Source of the DNA: Chryseobacterium camelliae
GTDB taxonomy: Bacteria > Bacteroidota > Bacteroidia > Flavobacteriales > Weeksellaceae
Length of the DNA: 64,000 nucleotides
Direction: 5' to 3'
NCBI RefSeq assembly: GCF_002770595.1
Contig: NZ_CP022986.1
Location: 2,480,001 to 2,544,000, forward strand
A program made the translations under genes and the position numbers. Under the pieces are notes generated by a model that saw nothing but the letters and a program-made list of their open reading frames with translations, ran no database searches and had not been told where the DNA came from. Below are positions 52,630 through 62,457 of this stretch, piece after piece (positions within the stretch are counted from its first letter, which is position 1; each line of letters opens with the position of its first letter).

Positions 52630-52702
52630 TTTCCCTAAACAGCATTATCCGTTCCAGGTTCATTGGGTATCATCTCAGCCTTTTACAGCACCCCTTTATT
52701 TC
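52630..52702 (-). ncRNA. TPP riboswitch (THI element)
   Basis: On the minus strand the leader contains GGGGTGC, then GCTGAGATGATACCC, then GAACCTG and GGATAATGC in the correct order and spacing, the conserved bases of the TPP aptamer. Its end is about 112 bases before the receptor gene. It binds thiamine pyrophosphate and should switch the receptor off. A likely -7 box, TACTTTCG, lies at 52709-52716. This is one of the clearest signals in the window. Confidence 0.95.
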
Positions 52703-52795
52703 AGACTGCGAAAGTACAAAAAATTTGTGAAAAGGGCTGCTGAATCTGTTACGGGTTTGCTATCTCTGATGAGAACGTACCGTAAAATAGGCTTA

Positions 52796-53560
52796 TCAGT
52801 ACGTTTTATTGTTGGAATCTACATAATAATAATTTTTGCTGTCTTTGGACACTTCAAACATATGCCCGAGTTTCCAGCTGAAATTGCGTTTGATATCGTC
52901 ATATTCAAATGGGATGATTACCTTATTATGGACATCGATCACCCCGAATTTATCATTGTAGGAGGCTATAATCATTGGGTTTGCAACATCATCACCTTCC
53001 AGGATAAACAGGTACTGGTACTGGGGATAGATCTGGTAATCCCGGTAATCTGCCGCGTTGGCAAACTTTTGCTTATCAATGATCCCGTAAAACCCGTTCA
53101 GCACATAGGCCTGGTACAGCTGCTGATTGTATTCCACAGGCTTGCACTTGGCAATATCCGAATCTTTGAACTGGTATACCCTTTTTCCGGACTGGTTGAT
53201 TCTGTAGGAAATCATATCTTTTTCTACGGTAGCGTATTCATTCGTGCCGAACTTCCTTACCTTCTCATTGGGAGAATTCAGCAGGTTACAGTCTTCATAG
53301 AAGAACACGGCAATATGATATTCCGGGGCAATGATGAATTTCCCGTTCTGATTCACATACCCGAATTTCCCGTCTTTTTTCTTCGGGATCAGTACCGGAA
53401 GATCGCTGTTGACTACCGGAAGATCCAAAGCAGGCGCAGCCGGCGCTTTTTTAACGGATGCTTTTAAAGTTTTGCTAACCGGATTTTTTTTAATCTGTTT
53501 GCCCTGGGAGAAAACAAAACAGGAGATCATAAGACAAAAGATATTAACTGCATTTTTCAT
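52796..53560 (-). CDS. WG-repeat protein, exported
   Basis: From the ATG at 53560 the protein has about 254 residues: a signal peptide (MKNAVNIFCLMISCFVFSQ) and WG-like repeats (KDGKFGYVNQNGKFIIAPEY at the front, NDKFGVIDVHNKVIIPFEYDD near the end). The start is chosen because TACTTTTG at 53577-53584 is a perfect -7 box, so starts further upstream would lie outside the transcript. The repeats form beta units; the role is unknown. It is independent of the thiamine receptor, which has its own riboswitch leader. Confidence 0.8.
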   Translation of the reverse strand: MKNAVNIFCLMISCFVFSQGKQIKKNPVSKTLKASVKKAPAAPALDLPVVNSDLPVLIPKKKDGKFGYVNQNGKFIIAPEYHIAVFFYEDCNLLNSPNEKVRKFGTNEYATVEKDMISYRINQSGKRVYQFKDSDIAKCKPVEYNQQLYQAYVLNGFYGIIDKQKFANAADYRDYQIYPQYQYLFILEGDDVANPMIIASYNDKFGVIDVHNKVIIPFEYDDIKRNFSWKLGHMFEVSKDSKNYYYVDSNNKTY

Positions 53561-53576
53561 ATTCAGCATTTTCATG

Positions 53577-53584
53577 CAAAAGTA
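53577..53584 (-). promoter_or_regulatory. -7 element of the WG-repeat gene
   Basis: Minus-strand TACTTTTG matches TAnnTTTG exactly. Transcription would start near 53570, ten bases before the preferred start codon. No -33 partner is clear. Confidence 0.5.
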
Positions 53585-53713
53585 CAACCAAAAATAGAAT
53601 CTATAAAATTCCTATTTATAAAGAATCTAAATAATTTCGTTCTTATAAAATAGTAAAATTTCGTAATTTTGAAGACAATTTTAATTGTTTGATAATTTTA
53701 AAACGTTTGAGAT

Positions 53714-55987
53714 ATGACATTTGATATTGATATGATCAAGAAAGTGTACGAGCGTTACCCTGAAAGGATTGCTGCGGCAAGACAGGCAGTGGGAAAACCT
53801 CTTACACTATCAGAAAAAATATTATATGCTCACCTTTGGGAGGGTAATGCTACACAGGCTTATGAAAGAGGGAACTCGTATGTGGATTTTGCGCCGGACA
53901 GGGTAGCGATGCAGGATGCAACTGCACAAATGGCTCTTCTCCAGTTTATGCAGGCCGGGAAAACCAAAGTGGCTGTGCCGTCAACGGCTCACGCAGACCA
54001 CCTTATCCAGGCTAAAGTAGGTGCTGATAAAGATTTACAGGAAGGGATCAATAAGAATTCCGAAGTGTTCAACTTCCTAAGTTCTGTTTGTGATAAATAC
54101 GGAATCGGCTTTTGGAAGCCGGGTGCAGGAATCATTCACCAGGTGGTGCTTGAGAACTATGCTTTCCCTGGAGGAATGATGATCGGTACTGACTCCCATA
54201 CGGTAAATGCAGGCGGTCTGGGAATGGTTGCCATTGGTGTAGGAGGTGCAGATGCTGTAGATGTAATGGCAGGAATGGCATGGGAACTTAAAATGCCTAA
54301 ACTGATCGGGGTAAAATTAACCGGTAAAATGAACGGATGGACTTCTGCAAAAGACGTTATCCTTAAAGTAGCCGGAATCCTTACCGTAAAAGGAGGAACC
54401 GGATGCATCGTGGAATATTTCGGTGAAGGGGCGGAATCCCTTTCTGCAACCGGAAAAGGAACGATCTGTAATATGGGTGCTGAAGTAGGGGCTACTACGT
54501 CCACTTTCGGGTATGATGATTCCATGAGAAGATATCTTGCAGCCACAGGAAGACAGGATGTGGTAGATGCTGCAGACCAGATTGCCGAGCACTTAACCGG
54601 TGATGCTGAAGTATATGCTAACCCTGAGCAGTATTTTGATCAGTTAATCGAAATCAACCTTTCTGAACTGACTCCTCACCTGAACGGACCTTTTACTCCG
54701 GATCTGGCAACCCCTGTTTCTGAATTCAGAGCAAAAGCGGAGGCTAACGGATGGCCTATTGAAGTAGAATGGGCACTGATCGGGTCTTGTACCAACTCAT
54801 CTTACGAAGACTTGTCCAGAGCAGCTTCCATCGTTGAAGATGCAGTAGCGAAAGGCGTAAAACCTAAAGCGATCCTGGGAATCAACCCTGGTTCTGAACA
54901 GGTAAAATATACCGCTGAAAGAGACGGATTCCTTGACTCTTTCAGAAAATTTGAAAATGCACGGATCTTTACCAATGCTTGCGGACCTTGTATCGGTCAG
55001 TGGGACAGGGAAGGTGCTGAAAAAGGAGAGAAAAACTCCATCATCCACTCTTTCAACAGAAACTTTGCGAAAAGAGCAGATGGTAACCCAAATACCCACG
55101 CTTTTGTAGCTTCACCGGAAATGGTAGCTGCAGTAGCGATTTCAGGAAGACTGGATTTCAACCCGATTACTGATACGTTAACAACGGAATCCGGAGAACA
55201 GGTAAGACTGAATGAGCCTAACGGTTCTGAGCTACCTTCAAGAGGATTTGCTGTAGAGGACAACGGATACCAGGCTCCTTCTGAAGACGGATCTCAGGTA
55301 GTGGTTAATGTAAGCCCTACTTCAGACAGGCTTCAGCTGCTGGAAGAATTCCCGGCTTGGGACGGTAAAAATATCGAAGGTGCCAAAGTACTGATCAAGG
55401 CTTTCGGAAAATGTACTACAGACCACATTTCCATGGCAGGTCCATGGCTGAAATACAGAGGTCACCTGGATAACATTTCCAACAACATGCTGATTGGTGC
55501 CGTTAACGCTTACAATATGGAAACCAACCATGTTAAAAACCAGTTAACCGGTGAATATGGTGAAGTGCCTGCCGTACAGAGAGCTTATAAAGCAGCACAC
55601 ATCCCGTCTATTGTTGTGGGAGACCAGAACTACGGGGAAGGTTCTTCAAGGGAGCACGCTGCCATGGAGCCAAGACATTTAGGGGTGAAGGCGGTATTGG
55701 TGAAATCATTTGCCAGAATCCACGAAACCAACCTTAAAAAGCAGGGAATGTTAGGCCTTACTTTTGCCAACGAAGCAGATTATGATAAAATCCTGGAAGA
55801 CGATACCGTAAACTTCCTTGATCTTGATCAGTTTGCTCCGGGTAAACAACTGACATTAGAATTCGTTCATGCGGACGGAACTAAAGATACTGTAATTGCC
55901 AATCATACTTATAATGATCAGCAGATCGAATGGTTCAAAGCAGGTTCTGCCCTGAACCTGATCAAAAGACAGGAAAAACAGAATTAA
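53714..55987 (+). CDS. Aconitate hydratase
   Basis: The 757-residue enzyme has the mitochondrial-type aconitase layout. The [4Fe-4S] ligands are Cys359 (GSCTNSS) and Cys423/Cys426 (ACGPCIG). [21 protein letters not shown] (split in reading) holds active-site residues, and [17 protein letters not shown] is in the swivelling C-terminal domain. It interconverts citrate and isocitrate. It stands alone with a terminator after it; its promoter is AT-rich, without a sure -7 box. Confidence 0.96.
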   Translation: MTFDIDMIKKVYERYPERIAAARQAVGKPLTLSEKILYAHLWEGNATQAYERGNSYVDFAPDRVAMQDATAQMALLQFMQAGKTKVAVPSTAHADHLIQAKVGADKDLQEGINKNSEVFNFLSSVCDKYGIGFWKPGAGIIHQVVLENYAFPGGMMIGTDSHTVNAGGLGMVAIGVGGADAVDVMAGMAWELKMPKLIGVKLTGKMNGWTSAKDVILKVAGILTVKGGTGCIVEYFGEGAESLSATGKGTICNMGAEVGATTSTFGYDDSMRRYLAATGRQDVVDAADQIAEHLTGDAEVYANPEQYFDQLIEINLSELTPHLNGPFTPDLATPVSEFRAKAEANGWPIEVEWALIGSCTNSSYEDLSRAASIVEDAVAKGVKPKAILGINPGSEQVKYTAERDGFLDSFRKFENARIFTNACGPCIGQWDREGAEKGEKNSIIHSFNRNFAKRADGNPNTHAFVASPEMVAAVAISGRLDFNPITDTLTTESGEQVRLNEPNGSELPSRGFAVEDNGYQAPSEDGSQVVVNVSPTSDRLQLLEEFPAWDGKNIEGAKVLIKAFGKCTTDHISMAGPWLKYRGHLDNISNNMLIGAVNAYNMETNHVKNQLTGEYGEVPAVQRAYKAAHIPSIVVGDQNYGEGSSREHAAMEPRHLGVKAVLVKSFARIHETNLKKQGMLGLTFANEADYDKILEDDTVNFLDLDQFAPGKQLTLEFVHADGTKDTVIANHTYNDQQIEWFKAGSALNLIKRQEKQN

Positions 55988-56011
55988 TTGTTAGATCGGT
56001 TAATCATAGAA

Positions 56012-56041
56012 AAGCAACTTCAATCTGAGGTTGCTTTTTTA
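56012..56041. terminator. Bidirectional terminator after aconitase
   Basis: AAGCAACTTCA / TGAGGTTGCTT forms an 11-base stem (one G-U) with a three-base loop and a run of T to 56041. The stop codon of the convergent LytTR gene lies at its right edge. Confidence 0.87.
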
Positions 56042-56725
56042 TTTCAGCCTCTGCAGAAAGCCGGCCCGGTAGCTTTCACCCACCGGGATCTCCTGATCTG
56101 ATAAAAGGGTAACATTTCTGGACCCGATGCTTTTAATGCGTTCCAGATTAACGATAAACGATTTATGGATGCGGGTGAAAGAAGATTCCGGCAGCTGCAT
56201 TTCCATGGATTTCAGGGTGTCCAGCACAATGTATTCCTGTGTTTCGGTACGGATATTCACATAATCTTTGATGCTTTCCACATACAGGATGTCTTCAAAA
56301 TTAATTCTATGCTGCTGACCGGAACATTTAACAAAAAAGTGGGCTCCTGTTTTACTCTCTACGGTCATCAGCCTTTGCTGGGCCTTCACGGCACTTTTAT
56401 AAAACCGTTCGAAAGAGACAGGTTTCAGCAGATAATCGATGATGTTGTGCTCATAGCCTTCCAATGCATATTCGGAATAAGCTGTTGTTAAAATATATTT
56501 CTTTCTGTCCCCAAGGATTTTCATAAAATTGATTCCGGTGAGCTCAGGCATCTGGATGTCCAGAAAAATAAGATCTGACGGATGGTTCTGAATGTATTCC
56601 AAGGCTGTTATTGGATTTTCTGCAGAAAAAACAAGCTCAAGAAAAGGAACGTTCCGCACATAGCTCTCCAGCAGCGAGATGGCCAGAGGCTCATCATCTA
56701 CAATAATGCATTTAATTTTTTCCAT
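56039..56725 (-). CDS. LytTR-family response regulator
   Basis: The 228-residue regulator has a receiver domain (VDDEPLA at 9-15, Asp56 in FLDIQMPELTG, Lys in LLKPVSFERF) and a C-terminal LytTR DNA-binding domain (ILYVESIKDYVNI, FTRIHKSFIVNLERI). It pairs with the sensor kinase encoded 14 bases inside its start. Target sites for LytTR proteins are usually paired short repeats; none was identified with confidence upstream of 57894. Confidence 0.94.
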   Translation of the reverse strand: MEKIKCIIVDDEPLAISLLESYVRNVPFLELVFSAENPITALEYIQNHPSDLIFLDIQMPELTGINFMKILGDRKKYILTTAYSEYALEGYEHNIIDYLLKPVSFERFYKSAVKAQQRLMTVESKTGAHFFVKCSGQQHRINFEDILYVESIKDYVNIRTETQEYIVLDTLKSMEMQLPESSFTRIHKSFIVNLERIKSIGSRNVTLLSDQEIPVGESYRAGFLQRLK

Positions 56726-57731
56726 CCCTTAAATCAATGGTTAAATCTACAATAAATTCCGTTTCGGATTCATCAATGGCCAGCGTATACTTGTTAGGAT
56801 ACAGGATTTCAAGCCTCTTCTTTACATTATCGATCCCGATACCTGAAACCACATCTTTCTTCCGGTCGTTTTTGAAATTCAAAAGGTAAAAGTGCAGCAT
56901 CTGGTCTTTATCTGATATTCTCATCTCTAATCCCTTATTCCGGAAATCCCCATGTTTGAAAGCATTTTCTACAAACGGTACCAGAAGCATCGGGGAAATA
57001 TTGAGGTGCGGGTAACGGATATCTTTTTCAATCACCATCAACTCCGGGTTTTTGAGCCTGAGTTTCTCCAGTGCGGTAAGGCTGTCTATATATCCGATCT
57101 CTTTATCCAGGGGAATACAGTCTTTTTCCAGGTCCTTGGTACTGTATCTCAGTAAGGTACTGAGCTCTTCAATGGCCGGCAAGGCTTTATCGGATTGCTG
57201 ATAGACCAGGGAATAGATGTTATTCAGCGAATTAAAGATAAAATGCGGATTGATCTGGGTTTTCAGGGCCTGTAGCTCTGCTATCCTCCTGGCCTCAACA
57301 AGTTGGGTCTTTTCTGCTTCAGCATTAATGTAATACTTAAAAAACCAGAAGGTTGTGCTGATAAAAATGGCAAGGCTGCTGTAAAAAATATTGTCGTAAA
57401 AATAAAACCAAAAGTCCGTTCCTTCCATATAATTCCTGAATCCCAAAGTAGCCGGCAATAGAATCTCTTCTGCTGAGTACCGGACCATTACAAAACAGGT
57501 GACATTTAAAAAGAATGCGATTACCAATTTATACAGCTTCCGGGCATCATAAAGCCGGGGAGTGATAAAAAAGTAATTGACATAAAAACATACAAAATTG
57601 GCCAGGAAAAAAGTAAATTCAAGCACCATTCCCTTTGTTGAGTTTAATCTGGAATAGTCAACCAAAAATTTCCCTGGAATGTAGCTCAGCCAGAATAATA
57701 TATGTAAGTAAATAATTTTATTGGTTTTCAT
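56712..57731 (-). CDS. LytS-type sensor histidine kinase
   Basis: From the ATG at 57731 (MKTNKIIYLHILFWLSY) the protein has about 339 residues: four membrane helices in the first 140 residues, then a short coiled region and a His_kinase domain with the phospho-acceptor in NPHFIFNSLNNIYSLV. An HATPase domain follows (VPFVENAFKHGDF, then GIGIDNVKKRLEIL). No extracytoplasmic sensor domain is seen, so it may sense the membrane or a ligand within it. It is divergent from the two barrel genes at 57894 and 60065. Confidence 0.92.
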   Translation of the reverse strand: MKTNKIIYLHILFWLSYIPGKFLVDYSRLNSTKGMVLEFTFFLANFVCFYVNYFFITPRLYDARKLYKLVIAFFLNVTCFVMVRYSAEEILLPATLGFRNYMEGTDFWFYFYDNIFYSSLAIFISTTFWFFKYYINAEAEKTQLVEARRIAELQALKTQINPHFIFNSLNNIYSLVYQQSDKALPAIEELSTLLRYSTKDLEKDCIPLDKEIGYIDSLTALEKLRLKNPELMVIEKDIRYPHLNISPMLLVPFVENAFKHGDFRNKGLEMRISDKDQMLHFYLLNFKNDRKKDVVSGIGIDNVKKRLEILYPNKYTLAIDESETEFIVDLTIDLRDGKN

Positions 57732-57868
57732 ACAACAAAAATAAACCATCCGGGATGTCAGGTACATACTATTTTCGACGAAAGCCGCTTTTTATCCGAT
57801 GAACATATTTTCATCGGGATAATTGACGGCCAAATCTAAACGCTGTTTCGGACAACATGTATTAAAAA

Positions 57869-57876
57869 TACATTTG
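57869..57876 (+). promoter_or_regulatory. -7 element of the first barrel gene
   Basis: TACATTTG is a perfect -7 box 17 bases before the start codon. A weak -33 candidate (GTTTCGG) is about 20 bases upstream. Confidence 0.5.
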
Positions 57877-57893
57877 CAGTAAAGTTATCAAAC

Positions 57894-60011
57894 ATGAAGA
57901 AAACATTGTTATGTACTGCCCTTTTAGTTTCATCCGCAATTTTTGCCCAAACCCGGAAAGACAGCATTAAGAATATAGAACAGGTTGAGATCCTGGTGAA
58001 GAAAAAACTGCTGGAAAGAAAAGCGGACCGGATGATTTTCAATGTGGAAGCTTCCATCGCTTCGCAGGGAATGGACGGCACGGAAACATTAGCAAACGTC
58101 CCGATGATCAAGGTTGACGAGTCCCTCGGCACCATTTCTATCACAGGAAAAAGCAGTGTGAATGTAATGATCAACGGCAGGATGCTGAATCTTTCCGGTC
58201 CTGCCCTCATGAATTACCTGAAATCCATCCGCTCTGAAAATATAGCCAGGATAGAAGTGATTACCACTCCGCCAGCCAGGTATGAAGCACAGGGAAACAG
58301 CGGCCTGATCAATATTATCCTTAAGAAGAACGCGAACATAGGCTTTAGTGGAAACATGACTTCAAACCTCATCCAGAGGACTTACTCCGGATTCGGCAAC
58401 ACCGGAACGGTTAACTATCAGACCGAAAAGTTCAGCAGCAGCCTGAAGCTGGTCTACTATGATTCAGCTAAACGGACCAGCGAAAACTATGATATTATCG
58501 GCACCACGCAGAACTACAGCAGCTCGATCAGAAGGGATATGTGGAACGAACTGACGCCCAGCATCAATATGTCCTACAAAATCACTAAAAATTCTGAAGC
58601 GGGCTTTGAATACATGTATGCCCATCAGAAATCCGGAATGGACATCGTTAATACCACCAGGAATATCAGTCCCAACTTTACAGAAGAAAACCTGCTTACG
58701 CATACATTTCACCGGGAAAAGGAACCGACCCATACTGTAAGTGCCTATTATGACCTTAAACTTGACTCTTTGGGAAAAAAGCTGAGCCTTACAGGGAATT
58801 TCTATAAAAACAATTCGGATACGGAAGTCAATTTTTCCACACAAAGGCTTTCCGCTAATACGGTCCAGGATGTGAAGACCCTTTCGTTGGTCGCTCCAAA
58901 GATATTTTCCGTGCAGGCAGACCTGGAACTTCCTTTTTCTTTCGGGACCATCGAAACGGGAGCGAAATTCAATCAGTTTAAAAACAATTCGGATTTAAAA
59001 TATTTCAACTTAACGGATAACGGTTATGTTGCTGATGCAACCAGAGCCAACCTCTTTCAGTATCAGGAAAAAAACTATGCGGCCTATTTCAGCTATGCCA
59101 AAAACTTCGGTACACACTGGGAAACGAAAGCCGGCCTGCGGTATGAGTATACGGTAGCGGACAGCTATACCCCTTCCAGTGGTTCCGGCAATTCGTACCG
59201 GTACGGGCAGTGGTTTCCCTCAGCGTATGTTTTCTATAAGAAAGATAAAAATATTTTCAGCCTGTCATACTCAAGGAGGATTAACCGTCCGGGAATGGGT
59301 GACCTGAATCCTTTCCGATGGTATTCCAACCCTTACTCCTACTCTTCCGGGAATCCTTTATTAACGCCTTCGTACATTAATAATCTTGAACTTACCTATA
59401 CGTTTAATAACAAACTGACCACCAGCATGTACTATCTCAGAGTAAAGAACGCATTCGGGCAAGTATCGTTTCAGGACGGTCTTTCCCAGGTCTCTACATA
59501 TCTTAATTACTACAACAACAATGCTCTGGGGTTTAATGTTTCATATACCGACACCTTTTTCAGATGCTGGGAATCTTCTGTTTCTGCCAATGCAAGCTAT
59601 CAGGATTCTGATATGTTCGGCGTGAATGCTCAGACTCAGAAAGGGGCTTCAGTAAGCTATTCTGTCAACAATACCGTTACACTGAATAAAAATAAAACCA
59701 TTGCCTTCTTCCTGAATTATGAACAGGATCTCCCCCACAGGAGTGTCAACTATTACCTTTACAACTTTTCCAATCTTTCATCAGGTTTTAAAGTTTCGCT
59801 GATGGATAAGCTGCTCCAGATCAATGCAACCGTTACCAACATCTTTGCCCAACGGTACCGGGGAGATATTTATTTTACAGACCTTGTACACCATATGAAC
59901 AATTACTGGGATGGGAGGAGCTTCCGCCTGAGTGTGAACTATGCGTTCGGAAGCAAGAAGAAGATCCAGAAAAAGGACATTAAATTTGAAGAAAAAGAAA
60001 GGGCTCAGTAA
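57894..60011 (+). CDS. Large outer-membrane beta-barrel receptor (TonB-receptor-like)
   Basis: The 705-residue protein has a signal peptide (ends AIFAQ, about residue 19) and a plug-like domain: VEILVKKKLLERKADRMIFNVE, NVPMIKVDESLGTISITGKSSVNVMINGR (read as parts), and IARIEVITTPPARYEAQGNSGLINI. The barrel follows and is of the OMP_b-brl_3 class. No N-terminal carboxypeptidase-like domain is present, though many Bacteroidetes paralogs have one. Its ligand is not known. It and the following gene form a pair 53 bases apart, divergent from the LytTR system that may control it. Confidence 0.87.
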   Translation: MKKTLLCTALLVSSAIFAQTRKDSIKNIEQVEILVKKKLLERKADRMIFNVEASIASQGMDGTETLANVPMIKVDESLGTISITGKSSVNVMINGRMLNLSGPALMNYLKSIRSENIARIEVITTPPARYEAQGNSGLINIILKKNANIGFSGNMTSNLIQRTYSGFGNTGTVNYQTEKFSSSLKLVYYDSAKRTSENYDIIGTTQNYSSSIRRDMWNELTPSINMSYKITKNSEAGFEYMYAHQKSGMDIVNTTRNISPNFTEENLLTHTFHREKEPTHTVSAYYDLKLDSLGKKLSLTGNFYKNNSDTEVNFSTQRLSANTVQDVKTLSLVAPKIFSVQADLELPFSFGTIETGAKFNQFKNNSDLKYFNLTDNGYVADATRANLFQYQEKNYAAYFSYAKNFGTHWETKAGLRYEYTVADSYTPSSGSGNSYRYGQWFPSAYVFYKKDKNIFSLSYSRRINRPGMGDLNPFRWYSNPYSYSSGNPLLTPSYINNLELTYTFNNKLTTSMYYLRVKNAFGQVSFQDGLSQVSTYLNYYNNNALGFNVSYTDTFFRCWESSVSANASYQDSDMFGVNAQTQKGASVSYSVNNTVTLNKNKTIAFFLNYEQDLPHRSVNYYLYNFSNLSSGFKVSLMDKLLQINATVTNIFAQRYRGDIYFTDLVHHMNNYWDGRSFRLSVNYAFGSKKKIQKKDIKFEEKERAQ

Positions 60012-60064
60012 ATCACTGTAACAAAAACCGCTTTTCTGTGTCTAATAGGACAGTAGAAAGCGAT

Positions 60065-62293
60065 ATGAAAAAAATTATTATTACTCTGGCATTTCTGGGA
60101 ACAGTTTTGGTTTCCGCTCAGGAAAAAACCAGCAACCAGGTAAAAGAAAAGCAGATTGAAGGGGTAACGATTACCAAAACTAAAAAGGCCGTTGAGCAGA
60201 AAGCAGACCGTACGATTTTTGATTTTTCGGAACAGCCGCAGCTGAATAACGGGAATGTCCTGGAAGGCATCAAAAAGCTTCCCGGATTGGTATCCACTGA
60301 CATTGCAGGGATGATGTACCAGGGAAAAGTCCTGGACGTGTACCTCAACGGAAGGCCCCTGAATATTACGTCCAACGAGCTGAATTCTTTCCTGGAAGGC
60401 ATGCCGGCCAACTCCGTAGACCGTATTGAGGTAATCACACAGCCCGGAGCCGAATTCCCTGCGACTTCCGGCGGTGCCATTATGAATATCATTACGAATA
60501 AGAATGCGAATAAATATTTAACAGCGACCTATTCCGGAAACTATTCCTTCACGAATTATGATAAATTCAGGAGCAGGACAAGCAACTCACTCAACTTAAA
60601 TGCCCGGAACAAGCTGTTCGGATGGCAGCTGAATGTAGGGCAGAATTACCGTGAAAGCATGCTGAATACCGACCAGAACGGATTGCTTTTAAGCAATACA
60701 GACCGCTTCGGACGCGGATATTTTGCCAAATCGGGGCTGACTTTTGATCTTGGGCAGGACAGGCTCTTATTAAACTACGATATTTACCACAACAGGAACA
60801 GCAATTATACCTTAAGTAATGGGGAAGGCGAACAGAAACAAGCTATTCCCAACACCAATCCCCAGGAATATGTTTACAGAGACTTCAACTTCAATACATC
60901 GGATGCCGCCTACACCAATAACCTGAGGCAGGAAGCGGTAGTGACTTATCAGAAACGTTTTTCAGATAAGGCACAGAAGCTTGATTTCCAGTTTGGTTAT
61001 ACCAAATCTGACAGCAAGTTTGACCAGGATAATATTTTCCGCCTCGGTCAGTTTTCAGACGGACAGCCGATTCCCAATGCATCCGGAAGAGTCCTGAGCA
61101 ACAATTCCGATATGAGGGTGGCCAATTTCAAAATCGATTATTCCCAGCCGATCAAAATCATGGACGGTGGAAAAGTAAGCGCCGGAGGTTTGTATGAAAA
61201 GCAGAATTTCGATACGGAAAGCTTTGGGATTACCAACCTGGAATATCAGCGGCAGACCGCATCCACTTACCTGGAATTCCAGGCTAAGCTAAAGAAATTC
61301 GACTTTATTCTGGGAACAAGGGCGGAAAACTACGATATCAGCGGGGTAACCAGAAGGGTTGACAGTACAGCGTCCATTGTCCAGAAAGATTTGATCCCGT
61401 TCAACAAGTTTAAGTTCTTCCCCAATGCAAGCGTGCAGTACAACCTGATGAGCCAGGTACATATTACCGCCAATTACAACAAAAAGATCAGCCTGCCGAG
61501 CATTTCTGCCCTGAACCCGAATAACACAACTTTCCAGGGACCGAATACCCAGGTAACCGGGAACCCGAATCTTCAGCCAACGATCTTCAACAATTATGAA
61601 ATGAAGATTTCCGCATTCGATTATGCTTTTATCGGGTATAATGTAAGCTCCGCTAAAAACCAGGTCGCCCAGATCATTAGAAAGGATGGCAAAAACCTGT
61701 ACAATGAGCAGATCAACATCGCCAATATGACGATTCACAACTTCAACGTCGGCCTTCCTGTTCCGTTCATGATTTTCAGCAAGCCGCTCAGCGAAATTAT
61801 GAAGTTTGATTTCAATCCGGATAAGATCAACTTTATGTACCTGTATGCCGGCTACCAGAAGCATAACATCGACAACCTGAATAACAGGGGGTTCTGGATC
61901 TTCAACATCATGACCCAGATCATTCTTCCGAAAGACATCAAGCTAACGGCCAATTACAGCTACCTGACACCTAAAGCAGGATATTTTTATTTTACCGCAG
62001 AAAAACCATTCAATAATTCCTTCGACCTTACGTTAACGAAGAAATTCATGGATAACCGGCTTACGGTTTCTGTTTTCGCGAATGACATCTTTAACGGACA
62101 GGTGATGCAGGTACGTTCCAATCCGCCATATGGGGAAACCGTGTACATGAGGAATAAATACGATACGAGAAATTTCGGCCTTTCGGTAAACTATAAAATC
62201 CCGACGAAGAACAAACTGGCCAAGGAAGACCAGAATATCCTGAACCAGACGAAGAAAGAAGATACCGGCGGGGTCATGCCACAGGGACAGTAA
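60065..62293 (+). CDS. Second outer-membrane beta-barrel receptor
   Basis: The 742-residue protein starts MKKIIITLAFLGTVLVSAQ, a clear signal peptide; an in-frame ATG at 60038 would place nine polar residues before it. The plug-like region shares with the first protein the run VDRIEVITQPGAEFPATSGGAIMNI (read as parts) and an early KKAVEQKADRTIFDF. The barrel is rich in YxxNxN strands. The two are diverged paralogs, probably from an old duplication. The C-terminus carries a polar tail (TKKEDTGGVMPQGQ) after the last strand, which is unusual for a barrel protein. Confidence 0.86.
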   Translation: MKKIIITLAFLGTVLVSAQEKTSNQVKEKQIEGVTITKTKKAVEQKADRTIFDFSEQPQLNNGNVLEGIKKLPGLVSTDIAGMMYQGKVLDVYLNGRPLNITSNELNSFLEGMPANSVDRIEVITQPGAEFPATSGGAIMNIITNKNANKYLTATYSGNYSFTNYDKFRSRTSNSLNLNARNKLFGWQLNVGQNYRESMLNTDQNGLLLSNTDRFGRGYFAKSGLTFDLGQDRLLLNYDIYHNRNSNYTLSNGEGEQKQAIPNTNPQEYVYRDFNFNTSDAAYTNNLRQEAVVTYQKRFSDKAQKLDFQFGYTKSDSKFDQDNIFRLGQFSDGQPIPNASGRVLSNNSDMRVANFKIDYSQPIKIMDGGKVSAGGLYEKQNFDTESFGITNLEYQRQTASTYLEFQAKLKKFDFILGTRAENYDISGVTRRVDSTASIVQKDLIPFNKFKFFPNASVQYNLMSQVHITANYNKKISLPSISALNPNNTTFQGPNTQVTGNPNLQPTIFNNYEMKISAFDYAFIGYNVSSAKNQVAQIIRKDGKNLYNEQINIANMTIHNFNVGLPVPFMIFSKPLSEIMKFDFNPDKINFMYLYAGYQKHNIDNLNNRGFWIFNIMTQIILPKDIKLTANYSYLTPKAGYFYFTAEKPFNNSFDLTLTKKFMDNRLTVSVFANDIFNGQVMQVRSNPPYGETVYMRNKYDTRNFGLSVNYKIPTKNKLAKEDQNILNQTKKEDTGGVMPQGQ

Positions 62294-62320
62294 AAACAGA
62301 TCCAGATAACAGAAATAACA

Positions 62321-62353
62321 AGCCCCTTTAATTGAAGAAATTAAAGGGGTTTA
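62321..62353 (+). terminator. Terminator of the receptor pair
   Basis: CCCCTTTAATT / AATTAAAGGGG (11-base perfect stem, five-base loop) is followed by TTTA. The T-run is short. Confidence 0.75.
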
Positions 62354-62457
62354 TCGTATAATCCCGGAAATCCTATGATGCCATTAAAAAAATCTTAATA
62401 TCCGGATCAGCCTATGCAATGAGAAACATTTTTCTTTATTTTTAAATAAAAATCTGA

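Noticed and set aside
52727..53467. Open frame of about 246 codons opposite the WG-repeat gene
   Set aside because: The minus strand has a signal peptide, WG repeats and a promoter; the plus frame runs antisense to these.
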